NCBI GenBank assembly: GCA_963841845.1 | Contig: CAWJEG010000005.1 | Coordinates: 372,001 to 436,000 of the forward strand | DNA from: CAVVGZ01 sp963841845 | GTDB lineage: Bacteria > Chloroflexota > Anaerolineae > Anaerolineales > Anaerolineaceae | Direction: 5' to 3' | Length of the DNA stretch: 64,000 nucleotides | Shown: positions 25,920 through 35,868 of the stretch, in pieces | Numbering within the stretch: position 1 is the stretch's first letter | Layout: every line of letters starts with the position of its first letter | The notes under the pieces: generated by a model | Seen by the model: the letters and a program-made list of their open reading frames with translations, nothing else | Told to the model about the DNA's origin: nothing | Databases searched by the model: none | Program-made: the position numbers and the translations under genes

Positions 25920-25962
25920 TTGACAGGTCGAATATTTTGAATATAATAACATATGTTATTAT
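25920..25962 (+). promoter_or_regulatory. padR promoter with 20-bp palindromic operator
   Basis: TTGACA (25920-25925), 16-bp spacer, TATAAT (25942-25947), overlapped by the perfect palindrome ATAATAACATATGTTATTAT (25943-25962). The palindrome covers the -10 box and start site, so binding would block transcription; autoregulation by the PadR protein is the simplest reading. The kynU gene starts about 150 bases away on the other strand. Confidence 0.75.
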
Positions 25963-25988
25963 TAACCTATAATAAGGGATAAATAATT

Positions 25989-26531
25989 ATGTCAATTGAA
26001 TATGCGATTCTTGGATTGCTTGTGCAAGAGCCGATGAGCGGTTACGACCTCAAGAAAATCATCTCAAGGTCCAATACATTTTACTGGTCAGGAAACAACA
26101 ACCAGATTTATAACGAATTAATCAGTCTACATAAGGATGGATTTCTGAGTCAGGAGATCATTTTCCAGGAGAACAAGCCACCCAGGAAAATTTATGCCGT
26201 TACCGGGAGTGGAAAAGAAAAACTTGTCGGGTGGCTCCGGTTAAAACCCCAGCCCCCTGAAAGAAAACACCCCTTCCTCATCCAGCTGGCCTGGGCAAAT
26301 CTGCTTTCAGAACCGGAAGTAGATGAAATGCTTGCCGGTTATGAGGAAGAAATATCGACCCGGTTGGTTATGGCTCAACGCCAGGAAGATTTAACGATGG
26401 CGAATCAAATATTAACATCCCGCCAGTCATTTTTCTGGGAACATATCCAAAAGAACTGGATTGGTTTTTACCGTACCGAACTGGAATGGATACAATCGTT
26501 AAGAGCAGAATTAGGGAATAAGGCAAGCTGA
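25989..26531 (+). CDS. PadR-family transcriptional regulator
   Basis: 180 residues. N-terminal winged helix of the PadR type (MSIEYAILGLLVQEPMSGYDLKKII ... QIYNELISLHKDGFLSQEI ... RKIYAVTGSGKEKLVGWL) followed by a helical dimerisation domain (Vir_act_alpha_C-like). These repressors respond to small hydrophobic or phenolic ligands or peptides. A promoter with a perfect palindrome sits directly upstream. The next gene begins one base after its stop, so the two are coupled. Confidence 0.9.
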   Translation: MSIEYAILGLLVQEPMSGYDLKKIISRSNTFYWSGNNNQIYNELISLHKDGFLSQEIIFQENKPPRKIYAVTGSGKEKLVGWLRLKPQPPERKHPFLIQLAWANLLSEPEVDEMLAGYEEEISTRLVMAQRQEDLTMANQILTSRQSFFWEHIQKNWIGFYRTELEWIQSLRAELGNKAS

Positions 26532-26532
26532 A

Positions 26533-26850
26533 ATGACCGTAATCACCACACATAACAATTATTACTATTTCCTTCAAAGAGGACAGTCCGGGAATTTAGA
26601 GGATGTAGATTTCTTGATGCAAGTTCTGGAAACGGAACCATCCATATCAGCAGTCAAATTAGTAGATTTTGCCCTGGGATTTGTTCGCAACCATCAAGGA
26701 AAAGAACGACTGCGCTATTATTTGTTTGAAGGGGTACAAATCCAGCGCAATTATGCCGCTCTTTATTTCAAGAGGGCGGGACACATTGATCTTCTGGAAC
26801 GGGCATTCATTGAGGGAAAAATTGACTGCGAGCAGGCATTTGCCTCGTAA
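26533..26850 (+). CDS. Hypothetical protein coupled to PadR regulator
   Basis: 105 residues, ATG 26533 one base after the padR stop. Soluble, helical; sequence alternates short helices (EDVDFLMQVLETEPSISAVKLVDFALGFVRNHQGKERLRYYLFEG). It could be a partner or target of the PadR regulon. No family recognised. Confidence 0.6.
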   Translation: MTVITTHNNYYYFLQRGQSGNLEDVDFLMQVLETEPSISAVKLVDFALGFVRNHQGKERLRYYLFEGVQIQRNYAALYFKRAGHIDLLERAFIEGKIDCEQAFAS

Positions 26851-26860
26851 TAATCATCAA

Positions 26861-26884
26861 AACACCCACTCTGGAGGGGGTGTT
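26861..26884. terminator. Hairpin between convergent genes
   Basis: AACACCC / GGGTGTT stem with a 10-base loop between the 3' ends at 26850 (+) and 26951 (-). On the minus strand it is followed by TTGATGATT, a weak T-rich tail. Confidence 0.55.
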
Positions 26885-26950
26885 CACGAATCACCCCCTC
26901 GAAACGATTGCTGCACCTTATCTGTAGATGTTTCTGCCTGGAAATACTTA

Positions 26951-27472
26951 TTACAATAAATGTGTGCCACCGGGTTTGTGAATGATTTTGTGGTGAACAG
27001 TTCCACTACCCGTCTGAATCACGCTTATAGATCCATCGATTTCAAGGACTGCCATTTCAACCTCTCCAATTTCGGCCACGCCATGTTCACGCATTGCTGC
27101 ATGCAGCGATTCCTCGTCTATCCCTTCATGGAGCAAATTTTTTGTAATAATTTCACCACGCAGTACCAGCAAGGTTGGGGTTCCTTCTACGAAACGGCGC
27201 AGTCGCGGTGAATGCATGCGAAGACGAGCCAAACTTACGTTCATCACCAGCAGTACAACCGCCGCCAAAATTCCACCTAAAAGGCTGGTATCCGGACCAA
27301 CCATGGCGTTTTGTACGGCATTGGCAATCAAGAGTAAGAGCACCAGGTCGAACACCGTCATTTGTCCAATTTCACGTTTTCCAGAGAGGCGCAGACCAAC
27401 GATGATAACGAGATAGACAACCACCGTTCTTATAATGATATTTACTGCAGTCTGTAAATCCAGGGAAATCAT
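26951..27472 (-). CDS. DUF421 (YetF-like) membrane protein
   Basis: 173 residues: three N-terminal membrane helices, with GLRLSGKREIGQMTVFDLVLLLLIANAVQNAMVG the diagnostic DUF421 block, then the cytoplasmic YetF-type alpha/beta domain (RFVEGTPTLLVLRGEIITKNLLHEGIDEESLHAAMREHGV ... EVEMAVLEIDGSISV). Complete by family standards. Linked in Bacillus to spore or membrane stress functions, but no biochemical role is established. Encoded alone. Confidence 0.9.
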   Translation of the reverse strand: MISLDLQTAVNIIIRTVVVYLVIIVGLRLSGKREIGQMTVFDLVLLLLIANAVQNAMVGPDTSLLGGILAAVVLLVMNVSLARLRMHSPRLRRFVEGTPTLLVLRGEIITKNLLHEGIDEESLHAAMREHGVAEIGEVEMAVLEIDGSISVIQTGSGTVHHKIIHKPGGTHLL

Positions 27473-27569
27473 AAGATAGTTGATACCTTTTTTTAATTAT
27501 AGACTTGTCCATCAATATATGGCATTATAAAATTGAATCCAGCAATCGCACATCACCTTTATTAAACGT

Positions 27570-27595
27570 TTTGGGCAGCCTTCCGGCTGCCCAAA
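27570..27595 (-). terminator. Strong hairpin downstream of HtrA-type gene
   Basis: 11-bp perfect stem TTTGGGCAGCC / GGCTGCCCAAA with a 4-base loop, 38 bases past the protease stop. Lacks a clear T-run on either side, so may be a 3' stabiliser rather than an intrinsic terminator. Confidence 0.6.
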
Positions 27596-27632
27596 CAATA
27601 ATTGGATGGATGATTTTTGTTTTAGAAAATCA

Positions 27633-29331
27633 TTATCCGGGATTAATGGTTATTTCAAGTTCTGTACCGTCCCTCAAAATAGTGAGGGATAACTCTTTGT
27701 CAGTGGTCAATTGTCCAAGGGCATCCTTCAATTCCTGAATTGTCGCAACCGGTTCGCCATTCACAGCTGTGATGATGTCCCCGCCTATTTTCACCTGCTC
27801 ACCATTAAGGCTCACAGATTCTGTACCACCGCGTAATCCTGCTGTATCTGCCAGGGTGTCAGGATTCACTTCCACCACCAGCACTCCCTGCTGATCATTG
27901 GACAGGTTCATCTCCTGTGCAATGGATTCATCTACAGTCATCCCGATAATCCCAAGGGTTACACCACGTGATACAGGCTCTGCAGCGGGACCATTTTCCT
28001 CATCAGATGATGGGCGAGCCGCCAGGGTTACACTGATGATCTCCTCTTTGCCGTCACGGAGGATGGTTAATGTAGCCTTTTGACCCACTTTTGTGCTGGT
28101 AGCCAGGTAGGAAATCAAGTCTTCCATATCTTTTACTGGCTGGTCGTCTATAGCGGTGATTACATCGCCCCCGACATTGGTTGTCTGTCCATCAATGGTA
28201 ACTTCCTGGGTACTGCCTTGTAAGTTTGCATTTTCTGCAGGGCTTTGTGGGAACACTTCGTTAACCAGTGCCCCGCGCTGGCCTGGCATCCAGATCCATT
28301 GCTTTGGCAAGGTCAGGGATCAGGGAGGTTCCGCTGATTCCCAGCCAGGGGTGGATATATTCCCCGTCCTTGATCAGGACAGGAATGACGTTGTTCACAA
28401 TAGAAGCCGGGATGGCAAACCCGATGCCGGCATTGGCGCCTGAGGTTGATTCAATCGCCGATGTCACACCGATGACCTGCCCCTGCGCATCAACCAGTAC
28501 ACCGCCAGAATTTCCCGGATTGATGGGTGCGTCCGTTTGAATCACTTCCGGGATGGTATAGGAGCGGCTTGATGAAAAATCAGCCGGAAGAGAACGTCCC
28601 ACGGCACTGATAATCCCGGCCGTCATGGAGCCTTCCAATCCGTACGGGTTTCCGATAGCTATTGCCAATTGGCCTACATTGACCGGGGCATCCCCGGCCA
28701 TCTGAACCGGGCTGAGTTGATTGGCCGGGACATCTACTTTAACCACAGCCAGGTCACTATCCGGATCGGTTCCCACCAGGGTCGCCGGGACGATGCTGCC
28801 GTCACTAAAGGTCACCTCGATCTTCTCAGCACCATTAACAACATGGTTATTGGTCACGATATTTCCACTCTGATCCCAGACAAAACCAGACCCAAGCCCG
28901 CTCTGGTACTGTTCCAGACCTTCTTCGTTTCCATTCTCTCCATTTCCATCATTTTCATTCCCGGGGGGCATATTAAAAAACGGGAAACCCGGTATCTCGG
29001 ACATGCCAAGATCGCTCAGGTCCACTTTGGATGTAACCCGGATGTTGACCACCGACGGATTTACATTGGAGTAAACGTCCTGCAGCGCTCCCTGGTAGGC
29101 CGCAATGAGATCCATCGAAGCACTGCTTACCTGGGGGACTGCAGCATTCGGTTCAGCAGGCTGTTCAGAAACCTGATCAACAAGCTTTTCGACAGCCTGT
29201 TCAGCAGTCGGGACAGCCTGTTGAATGCTATCAGCCAGGTCAGAAATCGACAATCCGCTGGGAGCGCAGGCCGTAAGGGCAGTCAGCGCCAGTAATAAGA
29301 ACAGGGATATACCAACAATTTGTTTTTTCAT
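27633..29331 (-). CDS. HtrA/DegP-type S1C serine protease, lipoprotein, two PDZ domains (one frameshift)
   Basis: About 565 residues after repair. Signal peptide MKKQIVGISLFLLLALTALTAC with a lipobox LTAC (lipidated Cys22), then a Glu/Pro/Ala linker, then the trypsin-like domain: catalytic His in VTNNHVVNG, Asp in DPDSDLAVVKV, Ser in NPGNSGGVLV. The frame breaks near 28286 (one extra C in GCCAGGCCAGCGCGG; corrected DARQRGALVNEV). Two PDZ domains follow (GALVNEVFPQSP...GDVITAIDDQPV and GVLVVEVNPDTLADTAG...GDIITAVNGEPV). It degrades or refolds misfolded envelope proteins outside the membrane. It follows a histidine kinase/response regulator pair in the same direction. Confidence 0.9.
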
Positions 29332-29484
29332 GATTTTCTCCTCAATAGTTTATTAATCCAGGAATTTACCTGGATTGATACCAATTCAATCTTATGACAA
29401 TGATATGATTTGTACTTTAATAGGAGAATAAGCCAACCTTATGGTTTGCTTAAGAAATATGCTTCTGGTTTTATTCTATGGATC

Positions 29485-30876
29485 TTAGACAGGGATTTTT
29501 ATGGTAAAACAGGAGCCCAACCCAGGCTCGCTGGTCAATTCAATTTCCCCGCCATGAGCAGTGACAATATCACGGGCGATACTCAATCCCAGCCCCATTC
29601 CCTGGACAATGCGTCGTCCCTGAGGTCCGCGGTAGAATGGCTGGAATATTTTCTCCTGCTCTTGCAATGGTATGCCCGGTCCGGAATCAGTTACCTCGAT
29701 AACCAATATATCGTCATAGATTTTCACGGCAATGCCCACCGGTTTGCCGGCGGTGGTAAATTTGACAGCATTGCTTAGCAGATTGCCAACGGCCTGAGAC
29801 ATACGATCAGGGTCCATCAAAAATTCAGGTAAATCTGCCTGGATTTCTTCCTGCCATAAGGCTCCCTTTTGCCGGGCAGCCGCAGCCCAGGGAGGTAAAA
29901 TTTCCCCAAACCACCCATTAAGCGAGACAGGTACGCGATTCAGGGGTTGTTGACCTAAGAACTGGCCATACAGCCCCGCCAGGTCATTAAGCAGCCTCTG
30001 CAGACGGATGGTTTCACTATCCAATCCAGCCATCAGATCAGCAGCCAACTTTTGATCCTGATCGGCACCTTTCATTAATGCTTGAATGGCGGAACGGATA
30101 GCCCCTAACGGCCGGCCCAATTCATGAACAAGGTTGGCAAGCAGCTGCCGCCGCGATTGTTCCAGGCTGTTCAAACGGTCCACCAGGGTATTTACCTCAT
30201 TCGCTAAGCTGCGTAGTTCATCCGGACCCTTTTCTTCAACATGGATTTTCCAATCGCCTCCCGCCAATGCCCGGATGGAATTGGTCACCTGCTGGATGGG
30301 GCGATTGATGAATAAGGCAAAGTACGAACCAAGCCCGACACCTGCCAGCACGCCGAGCAGAAGAATCCCTCCCATCAGGTAGCGCAGGCGGTAAATCTCC
30401 TCCGAGACAGTCAATACCTTTGTCGTCAAACGGATGATGCCAATCTGCTGTCCATTAAGGTCATATACCGGGGCAAATACTTCAGCCAGCGCCCCGCGCT
30501 TTAACTGGACAAATTCACCCTGTGAAACACCGGAGATATCCGGCAGGTCCAAAATTTGGGTGCCTAATTCGCTGCCGGATGAGTCACTGGATGCCAGCAG
30601 CCGCCCATCCAGGGTCACAAAGGAAACCCGACCGCTCAAATATGGACTGACCCCATTGACCAGTGACTGGGCTATTTGACTGTTTTGCCAGATCAACGGC
30701 TGATTTCGGGTGATTTCAGACATCAAGGTGGCATCTTTTATTAAATACTGGTAAACCATGGGGAGTAATATGCGGGTTTCCAGGACATAAACCATGGCTG
30801 CCCCCATCAGCGGGATGATAAGCAGCACCGGGATGATATGGCTGAGAATCAGGCGGTTGCGTAAGGAGCGGAACAT
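29485..30876 (-). CDS. Membrane sensor histidine kinase
   Basis: 463 residues. TM1 at about 9-32, extracytoplasmic sensor domain 33-165, TM2 about 168-190, HAMP domain 190-243, dimerisation/phosphoacceptor domain with His251 (LANLVHELGRPLG), and HATPase with N-box LLSNAVKFT, G1 DSGPGIP and G2 GMGLGLSIA. It starts 7 bases after the response regulator stop, so the two are an operon and cognate partners. The sensor region resembles no specific ligand domain I can name. Confidence 0.93.
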   Translation of the reverse strand: MFRSLRNRLILSHIIPVLLIIPLMGAAMVYVLETRILLPMVYQYLIKDATLMSEITRNQPLIWQNSQIAQSLVNGVSPYLSGRVSFVTLDGRLLASSDSSGSELGTQILDLPDISGVSQGEFVQLKRGALAEVFAPVYDLNGQQIGIIRLTTKVLTVSEEIYRLRYLMGGILLLGVLAGVGLGSYFALFINRPIQQVTNSIRALAGGDWKIHVEEKGPDELRSLANEVNTLVDRLNSLEQSRRQLLANLVHELGRPLGAIRSAIQALMKGADQDQKLAADLMAGLDSETIRLQRLLNDLAGLYGQFLGQQPLNRVPVSLNGWFGEILPPWAAAARQKGALWQEEIQADLPEFLMDPDRMSQAVGNLLSNAVKFTTAGKPVGIAVKIYDDILVIEVTDSGPGIPLQEQEKIFQPFYRGPQGRRIVQGMGLGLSIARDIVTAHGGEIELTSEPGLGSCFTIKIPV

Positions 30877-30883
30877 TATCCCT

Positions 30884-31591
30884 CTACCCGGTAAATTTCG
30901 GAACCAGTTTGTAACCTACACCCCTCACCGTAAGGATACGTTGCGGATGATCTGGATCAGTCTCAAGTTTCTGCCGCAGCCAGCGGATATGCACATAGAC
31001 AACCTGCGGTTGACCGGTGAATTCTGCTCCCCACACTGTTGCCAGCAATTCGTTCGTGGCAATCACTTTTTGGGGAGAGGATGCCAGGACCAGCAGCAGA
31101 TCAAATTCCCGGGGGGATAAATTGAGGGTTTTCCCGTCACAGGATGCTGAATGGGATTGGGGGTCGATTTCCAGATCACCGACTACCAGAGGGCTGGAGG
31201 ATTTATCAGGCTGGGTTTTGCCTTCCACCCTGCGCAGTACAGCCTTGATATGTGCCAGGAGAACATCGGCATCAAAAGGCTTGGTAATGTAATCGTCAGC
31301 ACCAAGTTCAAGCCCAACCACTTCATCCAGTTCACGCCTGCGTGCGGTAAGAAAAATAACGGGGAGATCATGACCGGTTTTCAGTTCCCGCAGGGCATCC
31401 AGCCCATCCATGCCTGGCAAGCCGATATCGAGAAGTACCAGGTCGGGGAGACCATTCGGCTGCCGGACCAGCGCCAGGGCATCCTCTGCATTGGCAGCCG
31501 TGAAGACCTGGTAGCCAGCCTGTTCCAGGTGGAATGCCAGGCTGCGCCGCATCAAAATATCATCATCAACAAGCAGTATCTTCCGGGACAT
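30884..31591 (-). CDS. OmpR-family response regulator
   Basis: 235 residues. Receiver domain with acidic pocket VDDD (residues 8-11), phosphoacceptor Asp55 (LLDIGLPG), Thr and Lys switch residues (FLTAR; ITKPF); C-terminal winged helix of the OmpR/PhoB type (LNLSPREFDLLLVLASSP ... VVYVHIRWLRQKLE ... RILTVRGVGYKLV). First gene of the two-component operon; the HtrA-type protease downstream of the kinase is a candidate target. Confidence 0.94.
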   Translation of the reverse strand: MSRKILLVDDDILMRRSLAFHLEQAGYQVFTAANAEDALALVRQPNGLPDLVLLDIGLPGMDGLDALRELKTGHDLPVIFLTARRRELDEVVGLELGADDYITKPFDADVLLAHIKAVLRRVEGKTQPDKSSSPLVVGDLEIDPQSHSASCDGKTLNLSPREFDLLLVLASSPQKVIATNELLATVWGAEFTGQPQVVYVHIRWLRQKLETDPDHPQRILTVRGVGYKLVPKFTG

Positions 31592-32013
31592 GATACTAGT
31601 TTACACCCTGGTGATACTTTTAATGGCATAACCAGTATGATCTGAACCCCTTGACTGAATACATTAGCAGGCATACCCGAAATTTATTATCCTATTAGAG
31701 CATCGAGTTCTTTTGCTCAATTTATTCGCTTGGAGAGAAATCCACTCACTGGATTTAATTCTTCGTTCACTTTGCTTTGCCACAGCAGGAAATGTTTATC
31801 CAGTAGGGTAAGCATGCAGTGGCTTTTCCTGATTTCAACATTAACCGGATTGGCAGTTTCCGATGATGGGCTGGACCCGGCATTGATTCTTATGATCGAG
31901 TATGGGATTAGAAATATAAAGGGGACATAATTCTACCCGTCGTTTCATATACAGGATTTGCAATACGATTTGGGGAAATACCAGCAAACCTGGCCGTTTA
32001 AGCGTTATGCGAA
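31592..32013. other. Intergenic region upstream of the two-component operon
   Basis: About 420 bases between the response regulator start and the 3' end of the glycosyltransferase-like gene. Only short frames without ribosome sites; no RNA or repeat recognised. Confidence 0.35.
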
Positions 32014-33925
32014 TTACTGGATGGATGCTTTATTAAAATAAAAGGATGGGTTTTTTACTGCCAGGTAGATAAATATTTTGTCAATGCCCTTATTCTTAAC
32101 CGTTGCGGGAAGATCCCCCACGATCAACTTTCCCTCATCCTGGGTAGACAACGGATAAGACTGCAGCAGAAGGGCTTTGCCACCCCGGCTGAGTTCGACG
32201 TCAAAGCGGCCTTCCCCAACAAGGTCAATAGAGATTTCCTTCGGATAAACGGGCTGGTCAAAAACCAGTTGAATGCCTCCCGTTTTTACCTTCACCGGCT
32301 GTCCATCCTGATTGCAACCGGCTTCATCGCAGGTCAGCTTGATGGCATTTGGGTAGCGGTAGGCTTCAAAGTCGATGAGGTGGTCATAGGCACCGGAATT
32401 CATCCTCCAGATTTCCGAGATTCTCTCCCTGGAAAAAGTACCTCCGCGGATGATCACCTTCATGTGCTCAAAAAACTCAGCCAGGTTTTTATCCTCGATC
32501 TCATTACTGGCATACCCGCTTTCAATGGTTTCTGTATACCCGTCCGGGACAACCCGGTACAAATGTCCGGGCCACCAGTTCATGCCCCGGTTGTAAGGGG
32601 GCAGCCTGGCAATCATTGCATCCGGTAGGCCGACAGGATCAATAATGTGCATCTGTGGACCGGCAAAATATCCAAAAAAACCAATCGACGCAAATTTATA
32701 CACCTGGTTTGGGTCTGCTTCCCTGGCGGCAATCGCCGCAGCCGCCCATTCTTGACTCAAATCCATCTCTGTGTTGATGTAGCCATTCCGTAAAAGTCTT
32801 GTATATGGCGAGTAGTTTAAGTCGCGAATGACCGGTGGTATTAAAAACCTCCTGTGATCTCAATGGCGGTTCCAATAAGAAAACCGGCATCGGGGCCGAT
32901 AAACCCAGCAATACAATCCCGGCAATCCCTGCCAGGATGTAGCGTTGTTTTATCTCAGCATAATCCATCCGGGATAGAATTACAGCAGCGATTAATAAAG
33001 GCGCAGTGAAGAACCTGCCCAGGTAGGAATCTCCCGCCAGGTAGATGATGTAGACTAAATAAAGAAAGATTGAAATTACCAGGGGGTACAGGGAAGTTAT
33101 TTTCTTCCATAAAACTCCCAGGATTGCCGCCAGCATAATCACCAGGGTGATCAGGTCATAATAAAAGGTCTGCTCGAAGTACCATAATCCCTGCCTGAGA
33201 ACATTCTCAAACGGAAAAACCCCGGTAATTTTTGAATAGGCAGTATTCGGTAACGGGAATCCATAATAAACGGTGGCGAATGCTTCCCAGGCCAGGAACG
33301 GGAGCTGGCCTGCAGCCATCCATACCAACCCCATGAGCCAATGTTTTTTCTCCAGTTTAATGAACTCATAAACCATGGGGGGTAAAAATAACAGGGCAGC
33401 GTCCATCCTGTTCATGAGCCCAAATGAACTAACCAGGGAGAGCATGAATAGCTTTTTATTCCCGCTCTCCATGCAAAAGTAAATCCAAAAAAAGATGACC
33501 AGGAGCAGGTGGGTGAGCGGGTTCTCCAACCCTGAGGTGGAATAATCCACGTAGGCATTGGATAGTGTCAATACCAGGACGGCAATGATACCGCCCAGGA
33601 TTGTTTTGGATACTTTGAAGACCAGGATTACCACGGCAGCCAGGGAAACGATGATGGAAAGAAACATACCTACCAGGTAGTTGCTGCGGAAGAAATAATA
33701 GATGGCAGTCTGCAGGAGCATCCATAGGGGATGGGTGTACACCTGTACTTTTTCTGCGATGTTCCAGGTAAATTTATAACCATTGACGGCATTATCAATT
33801 ACGCGGAATGTGATGTAAGCATCGTCGCATAGCCAGGCCCGGTAGGTTATCACCCCTGCAAACAGAGCGATCAAAAAAAGCAATAAATACAGGGGATATT
33901 TCTTTTGAATATTACTCGCAGTCAT
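32014..33925 (-). CDS. GT-C-type polytopic membrane glycosyltransferase-like protein (one frameshift)
   Basis: About 637 residues from ATG 33925 (AAGGA upstream on minus). Around ten N-terminal membrane helices; the first extracytoplasmic loop holds the acidic motif YRAWLCDDAYITFRVIDN and KVQVYTHPLWMLLQ, a layout shared with lipid-linked-sugar-dependent GT-C enzymes. The frame breaks near 32852 (one extra G; repaired reading RFLIPPVIRDLNYSPYTRLLRNGYINTEMDLSQEWA). The C-terminal third is a soluble extracytoplasmic domain ending NKASIQ. It probably transfers a sugar from a polyprenyl-phosphate donor to a surface glycan or protein. No glycan cluster lies next to it. Confidence 0.75.
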
Positions 33926-34155
33926 TTTTTCCTTTTTAATTACCACCGATTTCACTAGACCCCCTGCGACCCATGGTGCTTCGATGAAATTGTTCTGATA
34001 CCGAAACCAGTAATCTTGTAGAGGAATCTTGATCCAGGCAAGATTCCTGTTCCAAGTATAACGCAAAAATAATATTGCCCATTTATGAGTAAAACAACCT
34101 AGCTATCTTCAAGTAGGAATTTTATCTTACGCTGATGGATGGTTGAAGTCGGATT

Positions 34156-34660
34156 TTCCGAGTGGGCGCAGACTGCACAGCGCTCGAACCCGCAATGATT
34201 TTTCCGTAGGGGCTACTCTTGCAGTAGCCCAATCTTCGTGGGTATCGGCGTACTGCGCAGCGCTCGAACCCGTGTCCATAAATAAAGAGGCTGCCCTTTC
34301 GACGCGGAGCTAGTCCCGCGCTTTTTGCGGGGCGGACAGTCTCATCATGCGGGAATTTTTCGTCCGCTTTTAAAGAGACAATTATGTCTCCTTGTGGGCG
34401 CGGACTGCGCAACGCTCGAACCCACTTAACTAAAGAGGCTGCCCTTTCGACGCGCAGCTAGTCCCGCGCTATTTGCGGGGCGGACAGTCTCATCATGCGG
34501 GAATTTTTCGTCCGCTTATAAAGAGACAATTATGTCTCCTTGTGGGCGCGGACAGCGCAGCGCTCGAACCCTCTGCGTAAATAAAGAGACTGCCATTTCT
34601 GGCAGCCCCATCATGCGGGAATTTTTCGTCCGCTTATAAAGAGACAATTATGTCTCCTTG
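34156..34660 (-). repeat. Tandem array of degenerate tRNA-Val 3'-end/terminator units
   Basis: Downstream of the tRNA (minus-strand sense) lie four eroded copies of its T-arm and acceptor end, near 34162-34191, 34236-34271, 34394-34423 and 34542-34571. Each keeps GCTCGAACCC and most keep GTGGGCGCGGA-like sequence, but with a 6-base expansion. The block with AAAGAG(A/G)CTGCC recurs at 34283, 34432 and 34582, giving a period near 149 bp. Three units repeat the tRNA's own terminator hairpin (GAGACA-TAAT-TGTCTC followed by TTTAT on minus). Confidence 0.8.
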
Positions 34661-34734
34661 TGGGCGCGGAGGGACTCGAACCCACGACCTTACGGATGTG
34701 AACCGTACGCTCTAACCAACTGAGCCACGCGCCC
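34661..34734 (-). tRNA. tRNA-Val (CAC)
   Basis: 74-nt cloverleaf on the minus strand: acceptor GGGCGCG / CGCGCCC, D-arm GCTCAGTTGGTTAGAGC, anticodon stem TACGG/CCGTA with loop TTCACAT (anticodon CAC, codon GUG), T-arm GTGGGTTCGAGTCCCTC (5-bp stem with one non-standard pair), discriminator A. CCA is not encoded (ACAAGG follows). A terminator hairpin with TTTAT lies just downstream. Confidence 0.95.
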
Positions 34735-34899
34735 TGACAATGAAAAATTATAGCATACATGGAAACCATGGACAAGCTTACAATTCCCTCCCCCAGGAAT
34801 GGTTGTCTTTTGATCACACTTCAACCATGGCTGAGTGAATTCTTTGCCGCCAGTGCTTCGGTAGCTTCCGGATATTAATAGATACAAAGTAACTTGTTA

Positions 34900-35460
34900 C
34901 TAATCAAATTTGCACTGGTCAGTAAATCCGGCCGGTGGAATTCCCAGCGCTTGAATAAGCCTGGCCCAGTAATTGACCTGGGCTGCCGTGCTGGCTAAAA
35001 TCACGATTTCCCGTTCGTTAAAATGCTGCTTCAATTCCTCGACAAAAATACGGGGGAATTGAAGCGGTGTTTGTGATATCAGCTTTGCGTATTGGATCGC
35101 CAGAGATTCGCGTTGAGAGAACGTTTTCACTTCATCGATTTGCTTACGTCCCTGAAGTGCCATCAATTCATCCATCGTGATATTTTTCTCTTCAAATTGG
35201 TAGCTGTTCATGTCAATACAAAAATCACAAGCTGCTGCAAATGATGCCTGGATACGTACAATCTTGAGAATACGCTCATCCAATTTGCTATCACGATGAG
35301 CAACCAGAGATTCCAAAACCCCCGATCCAATCGCAGCCTTTGGATACCATGCCAGGATCCTGGCAGGCAGCATGTCTTTGCCGGTAACCTTCTTTGAAAT
35401 CCAAATCCCAATTCTGATATAAAACGGTATTTTTTCAGGAGGATTTATAAATGCGTCCAT
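34900..35460 (-). CDS. Carboxymuconolactone decarboxylase/AhpD-like protein
   Basis: 186 residues, ATG 35460 with AAAGGATA upstream. The CMD/AhpD signature is the helix with AACDFCIDMNSYQF, giving a CxxC pair (redox centre in AhpD), followed by the helical bundle (ESLAIQYAKLISQTPLQFP, EREIVILASTAAQVNYWARLIQALGIPPAGF). Known AhpD-like proteins reduce peroxide or protect against oxidants; others decarboxylate. No peroxiredoxin adjacent. Single gene. Confidence 0.85.
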   Translation of the reverse strand: MDAFINPPEKIPFYIRIGIWISKKVTGKDMLPARILAWYPKAAIGSGVLESLVAHRDSKLDERILKIVRIQASFAAACDFCIDMNSYQFEEKNITMDELMALQGRKQIDEVKTFSQRESLAIQYAKLISQTPLQFPRIFVEELKQHFNEREIVILASTAAQVNYWARLIQALGIPPAGFTDQCKFD

Positions 35461-35868
35461 TGGTATCCTTTAATCAGATTATCATAAAACACAGTCTTTT
35501 ATTCGCAACCTGTCCAAAAAAATTCTGTGTTTTTTGGTTTTTTTTAGCCCAATCTGCTTTTAATTTGATCGATCTTATGTTTGATGATCCGTTATTTAAT
35601 GAAAAATCTCCGGCGTTTATTCTTATGGATAGGATTACATCCTGAAGTAACATGATCATTTGCCTGGGAACGACACCTCAAATTTTATCGCCAAACCCGG
35701 TCTAAAGATCCGGTTGGATCAACAATTTGAGAATAATTCAACTTTCTCCAGTCTACAAACCTATCAAAAACAATTGTTTTCCAACCATTTGCTATTAGTC
35801 TCTTATTGTGACATAATTTATTAAAGTTGTCAGGGTTTTTTTAATCATAAATGAATAAAAGGACTGAT
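35461..35868. other. AT-rich intergenic region
   Basis: About 400 AT-rich bases between divergent genes; short frames only, with no ribosome site plus protein-like content. No repeat or RNA seen. Confidence 0.35.

Noticed and set aside
34156..34660. CRISPR array
   Set aside because: The repeats are about 149 bp, degenerate and related to the adjacent tRNA 3' end; there are no short regular repeats with unique spacers.
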